Shown: positions 27,813 to 35,853 of the stretch, in pieces | Layout of the letters: every line of letters begins with the position of its first letter | How positions within the stretch are numbered: the stretch's first letter is position 1 | DNA from: Nocardioides sp. JQ2195 | Lineage (GTDB): Bacteria; Actinomycetota; Actinomycetes; Propionibacteriales; Nocardioidaceae | DNA length: 64,000 bases | NCBI RefSeq assembly: GCF_012272695.1 | Contig: NZ_CP050902.1 | Span: 1,054,001-1,118,000 of the forward strand | Reading direction: 5' to 3' | The notes under the pieces: generated by a model | What the model saw: the letters and a program-made list of their open reading frames with translations, nothing else | What the model was told of the DNA's origin: nothing | The model's database searches: none | Translations under genes and position numbers: made by a program

Positions 27813-28653
27813 GGGACACACCCTTCGTCGGCTGGCCAACGAGCTCGGCGACGCCTTCGCGGGGCGGACGGTGCGGGTGCAGAGCCCCACCGGGCGCTTC
27901 GCGGCCGACGCCGCCCACCTGGACGGCAGCCTCCTGGTCGGCGCGGACTCTGCCGGCAAGCACCTCTTCGTGGAGTTCGCGGGCGAGCGCTTCATCCACA
28001 TCCACCTCGGCCTGATCGGCAAGCTCGACGTGACCACCGGCGCGCACGAGCTGCCGGCGCCGCTCGGCCAGGTGCGCCTGCGCCTGTTCACCGGCGGCGA
28101 GCACCCGGCGTACGCCGACCTGCGCGGCGCGACGCGCTGCGACCTGGTCGGCGCCGGTCGCCGGGACGAGGTCGTCGCCGAGCTCGGCCCCGATCCGTTG
28201 CGCGCGGACGGCGATCCTGACCGGGCGTGGCGACGCATCTCCGGCAGCCAGCGGCCGATCGGCGACCTGCTGATGGACCAGTCCGTGATCGCCGGAGTGG
28301 GCAACGTCTACCGCGCCGAGGTGCTCTTCCGCCACCGAATGCACCCGTTGCGCCCGGGACGGACCCTGCGCCGAGGGCAGTTCCGGGCCATCTGGGACGA
28401 CCTGGTCCAGCTGATGGAGTACGGCGTGCGCACCGGACGCATCGACACCGTGCGCCCCGAGCACACGCCGGAACAAATGGGTCGCGAACCTCGCAAAGAC
28501 GACCACGGCGGCGAGGTGTACGTCTACCGTCGTACCCAGCAGCCATGCCATGTGTGCGGGACCAGCATCAGGACCGAACCTCTCGTCGGGAGGAACTCGT
28601 TCTGGTGTCCCCGCTGCCAACCACGATTTCGGTCGCGGGCGGCTCTACAGTGA
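27805..28653 (+). CDS. nei1: Fpg/Nei-family DNA glycosylase
   Basis: A 282-residue base-excision enzyme that removes oxidised bases and nicks the abasic site. The N-terminus MPEGHTLRRLAN carries the catalytic Pro2 and Glu3. The H2TH domain includes IGDLLMDQSVIAGVGNVYRAE. A C-terminal zinc finger has CHVCG and WCPRC pairs, ending in QPRF. MPEGHT rather than MPELPE places it in the Nei group; its position beside rpiB matches Rv2464c/Rv2465c of M. tuberculosis. It overlaps rpiB by eight bases, so the two are translationally linked. Confidence 0.92.
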   Translation: MPEGHTLRRLANELGDAFAGRTVRVQSPTGRFAADAAHLDGSLLVGADSAGKHLFVEFAGERFIHIHLGLIGKLDVTTGAHELPAPLGQVRLRLFTGGEHPAYADLRGATRCDLVGAGRRDEVVAELGPDPLRADGDPDRAWRRISGSQRPIGDLLMDQSVIAGVGNVYRAEVLFRHRMHPLRPGRTLRRGQFRAIWDDLVQLMEYGVRTGRIDTVRPEHTPEQMGREPRKDDHGGEVYVYRRTQQPCHVCGTSIRTEPLVGRNSFWCPRCQPRFRSRAALQ

Positions 28654-28690
28654 GGCAACTTCCAGTGCACTCTCCAGACAGGGGGACCCG

Positions 28691-29818
28691 GTGACCACCT
28701 CACGCCCGCTCTCCCCGCGCCGGAGAGTCCGGCGTACGTGGGCACGATGGCGTCGCGCCGGCCTGTCCACCGAGAACCTCGTGCTGGCGAGCCTGGTCGG
28801 GCTGACCCTGGTCTGTGCCGCCCTCTACGCGGCCGCCCCCCAGATGTGGCCGCTGACGTTGGTCGTCCTGCCGATGTTCCTCGGGGGAATCTTCCTGGGA
28901 CCCCGGCACCTCCCGTGGTTCCTGGTATTCGTCCTGGGCGTGCTCTCCTTCGCGGTGACCCAGCAGGAGGACCTGCAACCGCGCATCGTGATCGGTGTGG
29001 TGGTGCTGTTCCTGCTCGGGTTCATCACGCTGCTCTCCTCCTTCCGCCGCTCGCGCCTGGGCGTCGCCGGCGCCCAGGGCGAGTCCATGCTGGTCGACCT
29101 CCGGGACCGCATCCTCAGTCAGGGCAAGCTGCCGAAGCTGCCGGCCAACTGGTACGCCGAGTCAGCCCTGCGCTCGGCGGGCGGCTCGCCGTTCGCCGGT
29201 GACTTCGTCGTCGCCTCCCGGCGGCCGGGGGAGGACCGGCTGGACTTCGTGGTGGTCGATGTCTCCGGCAAGGGCGAGGACGCCGGGACCCGTGCCCTGC
29301 TGCTGTCCGGGGCCTTCGGTGGCCTGCTGGGTGCGCTCAGCCCGGCGGAGTTCCTCCCGGCGGCCAACGACTACCTCCTCCGGCAGAACTGGGAGGAGGG
29401 CTTCGCCACGGCAGTGCACCTCAACGTCGACCTGTCCACCGGCGACTTCACGGTGCGCACGGCCGGGCACCCGCCGGCGGTGCAGCTCCTGGCCGGATCC
29501 GGCAAGTGGATCGTGCATCAGTCCGAGGGGCCGGTGCTCGGGCTCATCGAGGGTGCGGAGTTCTTCGAGGTCCACGGGCGGATGCGTCCCGGGGACGCCG
29601 TCCTGCTCTACACCGACGGACTCGTCGAGACGCCCACGCGAGACATCAGCATGGGCATCGACAAGCTCCAGGGCCAGGGCGAGCGCCTCCTGCGCATGGG
29701 CTTCGACAATGCGGCCCGTCGCCTGATCGAGTCACTCGGCTCACACCAGGACGACCGCGCGCTGCTGCTCCTGCACCGCCGCTGGGGGCCGGCGCACCGA
29801 CCGCGTCCGGGGTTCTGA
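28691..29818 (+). CDS. Membrane-anchored PP2C-type (SpoIIE) phosphatase
   Basis: A 375-residue protein. The N-terminal third holds about four membrane helices (LVLASLVGLTLVCAALYAA, WPLTLVVLPMFLGGIFLG, LPWFLVFVLGVLSFAV, IVIGVVVLFLLGFITLLSSF). The C-terminal SpoIIE phosphatase domain has metal-site Asp residues in PFAGDFVVASR, DFVVVDVSGKGEDAG and VLLYTDGLVE. Such enzymes dephosphorylate anti-anti-sigma proteins and control stress sigma factors. There is no sensor domain such as PAS or GAF, so the membrane part may do the sensing. GTG at 28691 has GGGGGA upstream. Confidence 0.89.
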   Translation: MTTSRPLSPRRRVRRTWARWRRAGLSTENLVLASLVGLTLVCAALYAAAPQMWPLTLVVLPMFLGGIFLGPRHLPWFLVFVLGVLSFAVTQQEDLQPRIVIGVVVLFLLGFITLLSSFRRSRLGVAGAQGESMLVDLRDRILSQGKLPKLPANWYAESALRSAGGSPFAGDFVVASRRPGEDRLDFVVVDVSGKGEDAGTRALLLSGAFGGLLGALSPAEFLPAANDYLLRQNWEEGFATAVHLNVDLSTGDFTVRTAGHPPAVQLLAGSGKWIVHQSEGPVLGLIEGAEFFEVHGRMRPGDAVLLYTDGLVETPTRDISMGIDKLQGQGERLLRMGFDNAARRLIESLGSHQDDRALLLLHRRWGPAHRPRPGF

Positions 29819-29828
29819 CTGGATCGGA

Positions 29829-29850
29829 CAGCCCATCGAGGCGTGGGCTG
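29829..29850 (+). terminator. Small hairpin after the SpoIIE phosphatase gene
   Basis: CAGCCCA at 29829-29835 pairs with TGGGCTG at 29844-29850 over an eight-base loop, ten bases after the stop and before the tRNA-Gly gene. It is a short stem, so this is a tentative terminator. Confidence 0.45.
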
Positions 29851-29903
29851 ATTGGGTGCGCTCTGGCGCGATGTGGCACCATGACACCGCACAAAAAGTG
29901 CAC

Positions 29904-29977
29904 GCGGATGTAGCTCAATGGTAGAGCCTCAGTCTTCCAAACTGATTACGCGGGTTCGATTCCCGTCATCCGCTCCA
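29904..29977 (+). tRNA. tRNA-Gly(TCC)
   Basis: A complete cloverleaf: acceptor arm GCGGATG with CATCCGC, D arm GCTCAATGGTAGAGC, anticodon loop CTTCCAA (anticodon TCC) and T arm CGGGTTCGATTCCCG. The discriminator is T, and CCA is encoded at 29975-29977. It is followed 34 bases later by tRNA-Pro, probably in one transcript. Confidence 0.96.
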
Positions 29978-30011
29978 AGTGCCCGAAAGATTCGTCCTGA
30001 GGGCAGCTTGG

Positions 30012-30084
30012 CGGGGCGTAGCGTAGTGGCTAGCGCGCCTGCTTTGGGAGCAGGAGACCGCAGGTTCGAGTCCTGTCGCCCCGA
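30012..30084 (+). tRNA. tRNA-Pro(TGG)
   Basis: A cloverleaf with acceptor arm CGGGGCG and CGCCCCG, anticodon stem CCTGC/GCAGG around TTTGGGA (anticodon TGG), and T arm GCAGGTTCGAGTCCTGT. The discriminator is A, and CCA is not encoded. It stands directly upstream of tig, whose ribosome site begins about 55 bases after it. Confidence 0.96.
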
Positions 30085-30152
30085 CAGTCCGAACACCTGC
30101 ACCATGCTCCGTCCGTCCCAACGCATCATCCCCTGACCTGAGGAGAAAACCT

Positions 30153-31550
30153 GTGAAGAGCGCCGTCGAGACCTTGAGCCCCACCCGGGCCAAGCTGACC
30201 GTCGAGGTGCCCTTCGAGGAGCTCAAGCCGAGCCTCGACGCGGCGTACAAGAACATCGCCCAGCAGATCAACGTGCCGGGGTTCCGTCGCGGCAAGGTCC
30301 CGCCGGCCGTGATCGACCGCCAGGTCGGCCGCGGAGCGGTCCTCGACCAGGCGATCAACGAAGTGCTGCCGCAGAAGTACATGCAGGCGCTCCAGGAGAA
30401 CGAGCTGGAGCCGTTGGCCCAGCCGGAGATCGAGGTGACCAAGCTCGAGGACAACGACACGCTCGAGTTCACCGCCGAGGTCGACATCAAGCCCGACTTC
30501 GAGGTTCCGGCCTACGACGGTGTCGAGGCGGAGGTCGACGACATCGAGGTCACCGATGCTGACGTCGAGGAGCAGGTGCAGGCGCTGCGCGAGCGCTTCG
30601 GCACCCTCAAGACCGTCGAGCGCGCGGCCGCTGACGGCGACTTCGTCACGCTCGACCTCAAGGCCAGCCAGGACGGCCAGGTGCTCGAGGGCGCCGAGGT
30701 GGCCGGCATGAGCTACCAGGTCGGTCGGGGCGGCATGCTCGACGGCCTCGACGAGGCTCTGGTCGGCATGGCCGCCGGCGACACCAAGACCTTCGACTCC
30801 GAGCTGGTCGGTGGCGACCTGGTCGGCCAGGCCGTCGAGGTCGAGGTCAGCGTCGGTCAGGTCCAGGAGCAGGAGCTCCCCGAGGTCGACGACGAGTTCG
30901 CCCAGCTGGCCTCCGAGTTCGACACCGTCGACGAGTTCAACGGCGACGTCCGCGAGCGGCTGACCCGTGGCAAGCGTCTCGAGCAGGCCGCCGAGGCCCG
31001 CGACGCGGTGCTGGAGAAGCTGCTCGAGCAGGTCTCGATCCCGCTTCCCGACACCTTGGTCACCGAGGAGCTGAACGCGCGCCGCCAGAGCGTCGAGCAG
31101 CAGCTCATGCAGATCGGTCAGACCATGGAGAAGTACCTCGAGGACGAGAACCAGACCGTCGAGGAGTTCGAGTCAGACCTCGATCGCCGGGTCCGCGACG
31201 CGATCACCGCGCAGTTCATCCTCGACGACATCGCGAAGAAGGAGGAACTCGGCGTCGACCAGCAGGAGCTCTCCGAGCACCTGGTCCGTCGTGCGCAGCA
31301 GTCCGGCCAGGACCCGCAGGAATTCGCGAACCACATGTTCGAGCACAACCACATCCCCGACCTCGTGCAGGAGATCCTGCGCGGCAAGGCGCTGGCCACG
31401 ATCGTCGAGTCGGCGACCGTCAAGGACAAGTCCGGCGACGTCGTCGACCTGAAGAACCTGCGTCCCGACGGCACCATCGGTGAGCCCGAGCCCGAGGCCC
31501 CCGTCGAGGCCGAGGCTGCTCCGGCCGAGGACGCCGCCGACGAGGCCTGA
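30153..31550 (+). CDS. tig: Trigger factor, ribosome-associated chaperone and prolyl isomerase
   Basis: A 465-residue chaperone that binds the ribosome exit tunnel. The N-terminal domain has the ribosome-docking loop VPGFRRGKVPPAVIDR (GFRxGKxP, near residue 46). The FKBP-type PPIase domain spans about residues 155-245 (GDFVTLDLKASQDG, LDEALVGMAAGDTKTF). A long helical C-terminal domain follows. The last 40 residues are acidic and Ala-rich (EAPVEAEAAPAEDAADEA), an unstructured tail common in actinobacteria. GTG at 30153 is preceded by AGGAG at good spacing. The order tig-clpP1-clpP2-clpX is ancient; here two hydrolase-like genes and an SRPBCC gene are inserted. Confidence 0.96.
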   Translation: MKSAVETLSPTRAKLTVEVPFEELKPSLDAAYKNIAQQINVPGFRRGKVPPAVIDRQVGRGAVLDQAINEVLPQKYMQALQENELEPLAQPEIEVTKLEDNDTLEFTAEVDIKPDFEVPAYDGVEAEVDDIEVTDADVEEQVQALRERFGTLKTVERAAADGDFVTLDLKASQDGQVLEGAEVAGMSYQVGRGGMLDGLDEALVGMAAGDTKTFDSELVGGDLVGQAVEVEVSVGQVQEQELPEVDDEFAQLASEFDTVDEFNGDVRERLTRGKRLEQAAEARDAVLEKLLEQVSIPLPDTLVTEELNARRQSVEQQLMQIGQTMEKYLEDENQTVEEFESDLDRRVRDAITAQFILDDIAKKEELGVDQQELSEHLVRRAQQSGQDPQEFANHMFEHNHIPDLVQEILRGKALATIVESATVKDKSGDVVDLKNLRPDGTIGEPEPEAPVEAEAAPAEDAADEA

Positions 31551-31553
31551 GCC

Positions 31554-31609
31554 CGATCTGGCCGAATCGATCAGGTCGAACCGATCTGGCCGACTCGATC
31601 TGGCCCGAA
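31554..31609. repeat. Four-unit 14-bp tandem repeat after tig
   Basis: Four consecutive 14-bp units of the form CGATCTGGCCGANN start at 31554; the second is the most diverged (CGATCAGGTCGAAC) and the fourth has an extra C. The array starts three bases after the tig stop and ends ten bases before the tig terminator hairpin. Confidence 0.7.
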
Positions 31610-31619
31610 GCACGCACAG

Positions 31620-31652
31620 CGCGCCCCCGACAGCTCCAGCGTCGGGGGCGCG
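31620..31652 (+). terminator. Terminator of tig
   Basis: CGCGCCCCCGAC pairs perfectly with GTCGGGGGCGCG (12 bp) around a nine-base loop, 70 bases after the tig stop, and is followed by TCGTCGTC. Confidence 0.75.
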
Positions 31653-31746
31653 TCGTCGTCCTGGCCGTACGCCGGTGTGGAGTGCCCGACGTCTCGCCGC
31701 GGCGTGGTTGGTTGTCCGACGTCCCCCCGCCGCGCAGACTGCAGCC

Positions 31747-32643
31747 GTGAGCACTCCGAGCCATGCCGTCGCTCCGTGGCGACTGCTGCGGTTGCTCGGT
31801 CTGGGCAGGTCGCCGTTGTCACTGGCCGCGCCGCTGGTCCGGCCGCTGGTCCGGCACCGCCCCGCTGACGGGATCGCGCCGATCCGGGTGCGGTGTGCCG
31901 GGATCGACGTACCCCTCGAGGCGGGTGCCGTCGCGGAGGCGTTCGCGCACGCGTCCGATTGCCTCGTGGTCTTCGTCCCCGGCGTGGACGAGGACGAGAC
32001 CGTCTGGCACCAGCACCTCGACCAGGTCGGCGGGACGTATGCGAGCAGGCTGTCGTCGCTGCTCGGTTGGACCCCGGTGCACCTGCTGGTGGCGACTGTG
32101 GAGGGCGAGGACTCGCGATCCCAGGGAGTCGCGGTCGCGGCCGCCCTGCAGCTGCTCGTCGATGCCTGGCCGGTCGACGTACGACGGATCGCCCTGGTCG
32201 GCCACGGCACGGGCGGGCTGGTGCTCAGGACCGCCTGCGCCCTGCAGGACCTGGCCGCTGGGCCGTGGCGGGACCGGGTCTCCGACGTGGTCCTGCTCGG
32301 GACACCGCACCTGGTGGTCCCGTCGGGTCGCAGCCTGGTGCCCGGCGGGCGCCTGGTCGACGAGGAGCTCGCCGGGATCGTCACCGAGGACCGGGTCGAC
32401 GCCGGGCTGGACCCGCTGCCCGGTGCCCGTTACGTGGTGGTCACCGCACGGACCCGACTCCAGCAGAGTCGCGTCGGGGGAGTCGTCGGCGAGCTGTTCT
32501 GGTGGCGTCACCGCCTGCCGCTGCGTGCTCGTCGCGCGCGCTCACTGTTCCCCACCGCGACGCTGCACCACGTGCCCACGCACGAGGTCGGGCTGGCCAA
32601 CCACCCCGACGTGCACCAAGCGCTGGTGACCTGGCTGGCGTGA
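31747..32643 (+). CDS. Alpha/beta-hydrolase-fold protein, probably catalytically inactive paralogue
   Basis: A 298-residue protein clearly paralogous to the next gene. Shared blocks include FVPGVDEDETVWHQHL, GGTYASRLSSLLGWTPVHLL, RRIALVGHGTGGLVLRTAC and the C-terminal LANHPDVHQALVTWLA. The nucleophile elbow reads GHGTGG where the neighbour has GHSMGG, so the catalytic Ser is missing. The HG of the oxyanion region is PG. The residue facing the neighbour's catalytic His (SDHFGLLNHPD) is not His. It may be a regulatory pseudo-esterase or a binding protein. GTG at 31747 was chosen because coding character begins there. Confidence 0.75.
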   Translation: MSTPSHAVAPWRLLRLLGLGRSPLSLAAPLVRPLVRHRPADGIAPIRVRCAGIDVPLEAGAVAEAFAHASDCLVVFVPGVDEDETVWHQHLDQVGGTYASRLSSLLGWTPVHLLVATVEGEDSRSQGVAVAAALQLLVDAWPVDVRRIALVGHGTGGLVLRTACALQDLAAGPWRDRVSDVVLLGTPHLVVPSGRSLVPGGRLVDEELAGIVTEDRVDAGLDPLPGARYVVVTARTRLQQSRVGGVVGELFWWRHRLPLRARRARSLFPTATLHHVPTHEVGLANHPDVHQALVTWLA

Positions 32644-32674
32644 TCCGGCACTCATGGGGTTGCACCGAGCGGGG

Positions 32675-32704
32675 TTGTTGAGTGAACATGTGTGCACTGA
32701 ATAT
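32675..32704 (+). promoter_or_regulatory. Promoter of the active hydrolase gene
   Basis: TTGTTG (32675-32680) and GAATAT (32699-32704) are separated by 18 bases. GGGAGG follows directly, then the ATG at 32722, giving a short leader with a true ribosome site, unlike the leaderless genes around it. Confidence 0.45.
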
Positions 32705-32721
32705 CCTGGGAGGATCACGCG

Positions 32722-33891
32722 ATGAACACGATCTCTGGACCCGGCGTCGTCGACGCGCTCGGGCTCCTGCCCGTCTACGGTGACGAGATCCTCCTGCGCA
32801 CCGTGCGCGACACCCACCGGGCCTGGGCCGGGCGCACGTACGGCGTGCTCAACCGGGTCACCGGCAACCGCGCCCGGGGGCCCCAGCTGCTGCACGACGG
32901 CATCTCCAGTGCCGTCTACGGCTCCATCGGCGCCGGGCTCACGCTCACCTCGCACGCCCTGCGTGCTGCTGGCGCTGCCGGCGTGGGGCCGCGCCTCGAG
33001 CACAGCGCGCGCGGCCGCTTCGTCCGGTCTGCGCTCAACGGCCTCGTCGGGGATCGATTCGCACACGAGGGGTCGCGACTGGCGATCACCACGACCGTGC
33101 GCGACCACGGTCGAGACGTCCCGCTCGAGCCAGATCGACTCGCCGCCGTCTTCCCGGCGGCGGGGGAGAAGGTGGCCGTCCTGCTGCACGGGCTGTCGGA
33201 GAACGAGTCGTTCTGGGACCTGCACGGCGACGCCGTCGGGACGACGTACGCCGCGACACTCGTCGAGCTGGGCTGGACTCCGGTGCTGCTGCGTCTCAAC
33301 ACGGGTCGCTCGGTCCGGGAGAACGGCGTCGACGTGGCCGCGCTGATGCGCGACCTGGTGGCCGGCTGGCCGGTCGAACCCTCCCGCGTGGCACTGATCG
33401 GGCACTCCATGGGCGGCCTGGTCGCCCGAGCGGCCTGCGCCGTCGACCTCGGCGACGAGGACCCGTGGACCCGGCTGGTCAGTGACGTGGTCACGCTCGG
33501 CAGTCCCCACGCCGGCGCCCCACTGGCGATCGCGGTCGGCCACGGGAGCCGGCTGCTGGCCCACCTGCCGGAGACCTCGGCCTTCGGTCGGATCCTCGAT
33601 CACCGTTCGGTCGGCATCGAGGACCTGGTCGACGGGCTCGGCCACGACGTCACGCCGCTGCCGACGGCCCGTTATCGCCTTGTCGCGGCCACCCTGACCG
33701 AGTCGGCGCGCCACCCGCTCGGGCACCTGATGGGTGATCTCCTCGTGCGGGTGCCCTCGGCACACGGTCGTTCACGCCGACAACCTGACCTGTTCCCCGA
33801 CGCCGACGTGCTGCACGTGCCACGATCCGATCACTTCGGGCTGCTCAACCACCCCGATGTCCACACTGCCCTGAGGAGTTGGCTGCGATGA
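32722..33891 (+). CDS. Alpha/beta-hydrolase family esterase or lipase
   Basis: A 389-residue hydrolase. The conserved core includes VAVLLHGLSENESFW (HG oxyanion motif), VALIGHSMGGLVARAAC (GHSMGG nucleophile, near residue 228) and VLHVPRSDHFGLLNHPD (catalytic His). The N-terminal 110 residues form an amphipathic, Ala/Gly-rich region (AVYGSIGAGLTLTSHALRAA) that may associate with the membrane. The substrate is unknown. GGGAGG lies nine bases before the ATG. It follows its inactive-looking paralogue and ends in a 17-bp duplication at the junction with the SRPBCC gene. Confidence 0.82.
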   Translation: MNTISGPGVVDALGLLPVYGDEILLRTVRDTHRAWAGRTYGVLNRVTGNRARGPQLLHDGISSAVYGSIGAGLTLTSHALRAAGAAGVGPRLEHSARGRFVRSALNGLVGDRFAHEGSRLAITTTVRDHGRDVPLEPDRLAAVFPAAGEKVAVLLHGLSENESFWDLHGDAVGTTYAATLVELGWTPVLLRLNTGRSVRENGVDVAALMRDLVAGWPVEPSRVALIGHSMGGLVARAACAVDLGDEDPWTRLVSDVVTLGSPHAGAPLAIAVGHGSRLLAHLPETSAFGRILDHRSVGIEDLVDGLGHDVTPLPTARYRLVAATLTESARHPLGHLMGDLLVRVPSAHGRSRRQPDLFPDADVLHVPRSDHFGLLNHPDVHTALRSWLR

Positions 33892-33909
33892 GGTGTTGGC
33901 TGCGATGAG
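33878..33909. repeat. Short tandem duplication across a stop-start junction
   Basis: GTTGGCTGCGATGAG occurs at 33878-33892 and again at 33895-33909 (period 17). The first copy holds the hydrolase stop inside an ATGA; the second supplies the start ATG of the SRPBCC gene. The copies are out of frame with each other, so an ancestral ATGA overlap seems to have been split by the duplication. Confidence 0.75.
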
Positions 33910-34366
33910 TGCGGACCGTGAGCTGCGGGCCGAGACGATCATCGAGGCGCCCGTGGAGCGGGTGTGGGCGGTGCTGTCCGACCTGTCGCGGATGCCAGAG
34001 CTCAGCGACGAGACGGTGCGCATGCTGCCGCTGAAGGGCGGCGGGCTGCGGGTCGGGCAGTGGTACCTCGGCATCAATCGACGCAAGCTCGTGGTGTGGC
34101 CGACACGCAACGTCGTCGCCGCGCTCGAGCCCCGGCGGCTGCTCAGCTGGGACACCACCTCCAGCGGTGCTCGCTGGATCTATGAGCTCGAGGCGGACGG
34201 TGGGCGCACCCGGGTGGTGCACCGCCGTCCCGTGCTGGGACGCCTGACCGGTGTGAGCAGGCTGTTCGCACCCCTGGCCCTGGGTGGCACCGATGAGCAC
34301 GCCGACGAGCTCGAGGCGGGCATGGCCCGGACCCTGGGGCGGCTCAAGGCAGCCGTCGAGGGCTGA
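33905..34366 (+). CDS. SRPBCC (START/Bet v 1-like) family protein
   Basis: A 153-residue protein of the polyketide-cyclase/SRPBCC fold. It opens with RAETIIEAPVERVWAVLSDL, then SRMPELSDETVRMLP, PRRLLSWDTTSSGARWIYEL and ends with a long C-terminal helix (ADELEAGMARTLGRLKAAVE). The fold has a deep hydrophobic cavity for lipids or other ligands; no activity can be assigned. It follows the active hydrolase gene by 13 bases and is probably co-transcribed, suggesting that one acts on and the other binds a related hydrophobic compound (inference). Confidence 0.78.
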   Translation: MSADRELRAETIIEAPVERVWAVLSDLSRMPELSDETVRMLPLKGGGLRVGQWYLGINRRKLVVWPTRNVVAALEPRRLLSWDTTSSGARWIYELEADGGRTRVVHRRPVLGRLTGVSRLFAPLALGGTDEHADELEAGMARTLGRLKAAVEG

Positions 34367-34482
34367 GGTCCGGGTGCTCGGACGCCCCGGGAGCTGGAGA
34401 CGGGCCGGGTCCGGCGGCGCCTGCGGAATCTGCTGTGGGCGAACAGGGGTGTCAGACGCGTGGATGTGTCGGTCAGGGCGGC

Positions 34483-34488
34483 TAGTGT
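34483..34488 (+). promoter_or_regulatory. -10 box for leaderless clpP1
   Basis: TAGTGT lies seven bases before the GTG that I take as the clpP1 start. The geometry supports GTG 34496 over an upstream in-frame ATG at 34460. In related actinobacteria clpP1P2 is activated by ClgR, but no ClgR site can be confidently read here. Confidence 0.5.
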
Positions 34489-34495
34489 CGCTCTC

Positions 34496-35155
34496 GTGAA
34501 CCAGAATCAGAGCCAGACCAATGAGCCCCGGAGCGCCGTGGGTGTCGAAGCCAACGGCGGCGGCGCGTCCTACGGGCTGGACGACCACATCTACCAGCGG
34601 TTGCTGCGCGAGCGCATCGTGTTCCTCGGGTCCGAGGTCCGCGACCAGAACGCCAACGCGATCTGCGCCCAGCTGTTGCTGCTGTCGGCCGAAGACCCCG
34701 AGGCCGACATCTTCCTGCACATCAACAGCCCCGGCGGCTCCGTCGACGCCGGCATGGCGATCTACGACACGATGAACTACATCCCCAACGACGTGGCGAC
34801 CGTGGGCATGGGCCTGGCTGCGTCGATGGGCCAGTTCCTGCTCTGTGCCGGCGCCAAGGGCAAGCGCTACGCGCTCCCGCACGCACGGATCATGATGCAC
34901 CAGCCCTCCGGCGGCATCGGCGGCTCCGCCTCCGACATCAAGATCCAGGCCCAGCAGAGTCTTCTCCTGAAGAAGCAGCTCGGAGAGCTCATCGCGCTGC
35001 ACACCGGCCGGACGGTCGAGGAGATCGAGCGCGACTCCGACCGCGACCGCTGGTTCACCCCCGAGCAGGCCCTCGAGTACGGCCTGATCGACCAGGTGAT
35101 CACCAACGCCCGCGAGACCGCAGACTCCGGCCGCCCGGCCCACGGTAAGGACTGA
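34496..35155 (+). CDS. clpP1: ATP-dependent Clp protease proteolytic subunit 1
   Basis: A 219-residue serine peptidase. The catalytic Ser110 is in [11 protein letters not shown], the His is in [12 protein letters not shown], and the Asp is in the helix region near [12 protein letters not shown]. The N-terminal extension ([18 protein letters not shown]) is likely cleaved during maturation. In actinobacteria ClpP1 pairs with ClpP2 into a mixed tetradecamer driven by ClpX or ClpC1. The ATG of clpP2 begins two bases after the stop. The C-terminus ([13 protein letters not shown]) is flexible. Confidence 0.96.
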   Translation: MNQNQSQTNEPRSAVGVEANGGGASYGLDDHIYQRLLRERIVFLGSEVRDQNANAICAQLLLLSAEDPEADIFLHINSPGGSVDAGMAIYDTMNYIPNDVATVGMGLAASMGQFLLCAGAKGKRYALPHARIMMHQPSGGIGGSASDIKIQAQQSLLLKKQLGELIALHTGRTVEEIERDSDRDRWFTPEQALEYGLIDQVITNARETADSGRPAHGKD

Positions 35156-35156
35156 C

Positions 35157-35765
35157 ATGAACTACTACATCCCGCAGTGGGAAGAGCGCACCTCCTACGG
35201 GGTCCGCCGGATCGACCCCTACGCCAAGCTGTTCGAGGACCGCATCATCTTCCTCGGCACGCCGATCAGCGACGACATCGCCAACGCAGTGATGGCGCAG
35301 CTGCTCTGCCTGGAGTCGATGGACCCCGACCGCGACATCTCGATCTACATCAACAGCCCCGGTGGTTCGTTCACCGCGTTGACCGCGATCTACGACACGA
35401 TGCGCTTCATCAAGCCCGAGGTGCAGACCGTGTGCCTGGGCCAGGCCGCCTCGGCTGCCGCCGTGCTGCTCGCCGCCGGCGCTCCCGGGAAGCGACTCGC
35501 CCTCCCGAACAGCCGGATCCTGATCCACCAGCCCTACACCGAGGGTCAGGGTGGCCAGATCTCCGACCTGGAGATCCAGGCCAACGAGATCATCCGGATG
35601 CGCAAGATGCTGGAGACGATGATCGCCGAGCACACCGGCAAGGACGTCGACGACGTCAGCCGTGACATCGAGCGCGACAAGATCCTCACCGCCGATGCAG
35701 CCGTCGAGTACGGCCTCGTCGACGCGATCCTCGAGTCCCGCAAGGCGCTCCCGGCGCTCGCTTGA
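35157..35765 (+). CDS. clpP2: ATP-dependent Clp protease proteolytic subunit 2
   Basis: A 202-residue ClpP with catalytic Ser99 in [14 protein letters not shown], His in [12 protein letters not shown] and Asp in the [13 protein letters not shown] segment. The N-terminal pore region starts [15 protein letters not shown]. ClpP2 provides the ring that docks the ATPases in the mixed ClpP1P2 complex. It is translated from the clpP1 message, two bases after that stop. A hairpin and clpX follow. Confidence 0.96.
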   Translation: MNYYIPQWEERTSYGVRRIDPYAKLFEDRIIFLGTPISDDIANAVMAQLLCLESMDPDRDISIYINSPGGSFTALTAIYDTMRFIKPEVQTVCLGQAASAAAVLLAAGAPGKRLALPNSRILIHQPYTEGQGGQISDLEIQANEIIRMRKMLETMIAEHTGKDVDDVSRDIERDKILTADAAVEYGLVDAILESRKALPALA

Positions 35766-35775
35766 TCCCGCGCGG

Positions 35776-35813
35776 ACCCCGTGTCTGACCGCGCGAACCG
35801 GCGGGCACGGGGT
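35776..35813 (+). promoter_or_regulatory. Hairpin between clpP2 and clpX
   Basis: ACCCCGTG (35776-35783) pairs with CACGGGGT (35806-35813), an eight-base perfect stem with a 22-base loop. It could be a partial terminator or RNA-processing site setting the ratio of clpX to clpP1P2 messages. A TACCGT box overlaps its right arm and could be a clpX promoter. Confidence 0.4.
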
Positions 35814-35853
35814 ACCGTCGAGAAGTTGATCTGCAGAGGAAGGAAGTCCGCCC

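Noticed and set aside
35780..35800. GCGCGAAC near clpX as a further copy of the 22-bp repeat
   Set aside because: Only the first eight or nine bases match, with no GTTCTTG half and no tandem copy. It is probably chance in GC-rich DNA.
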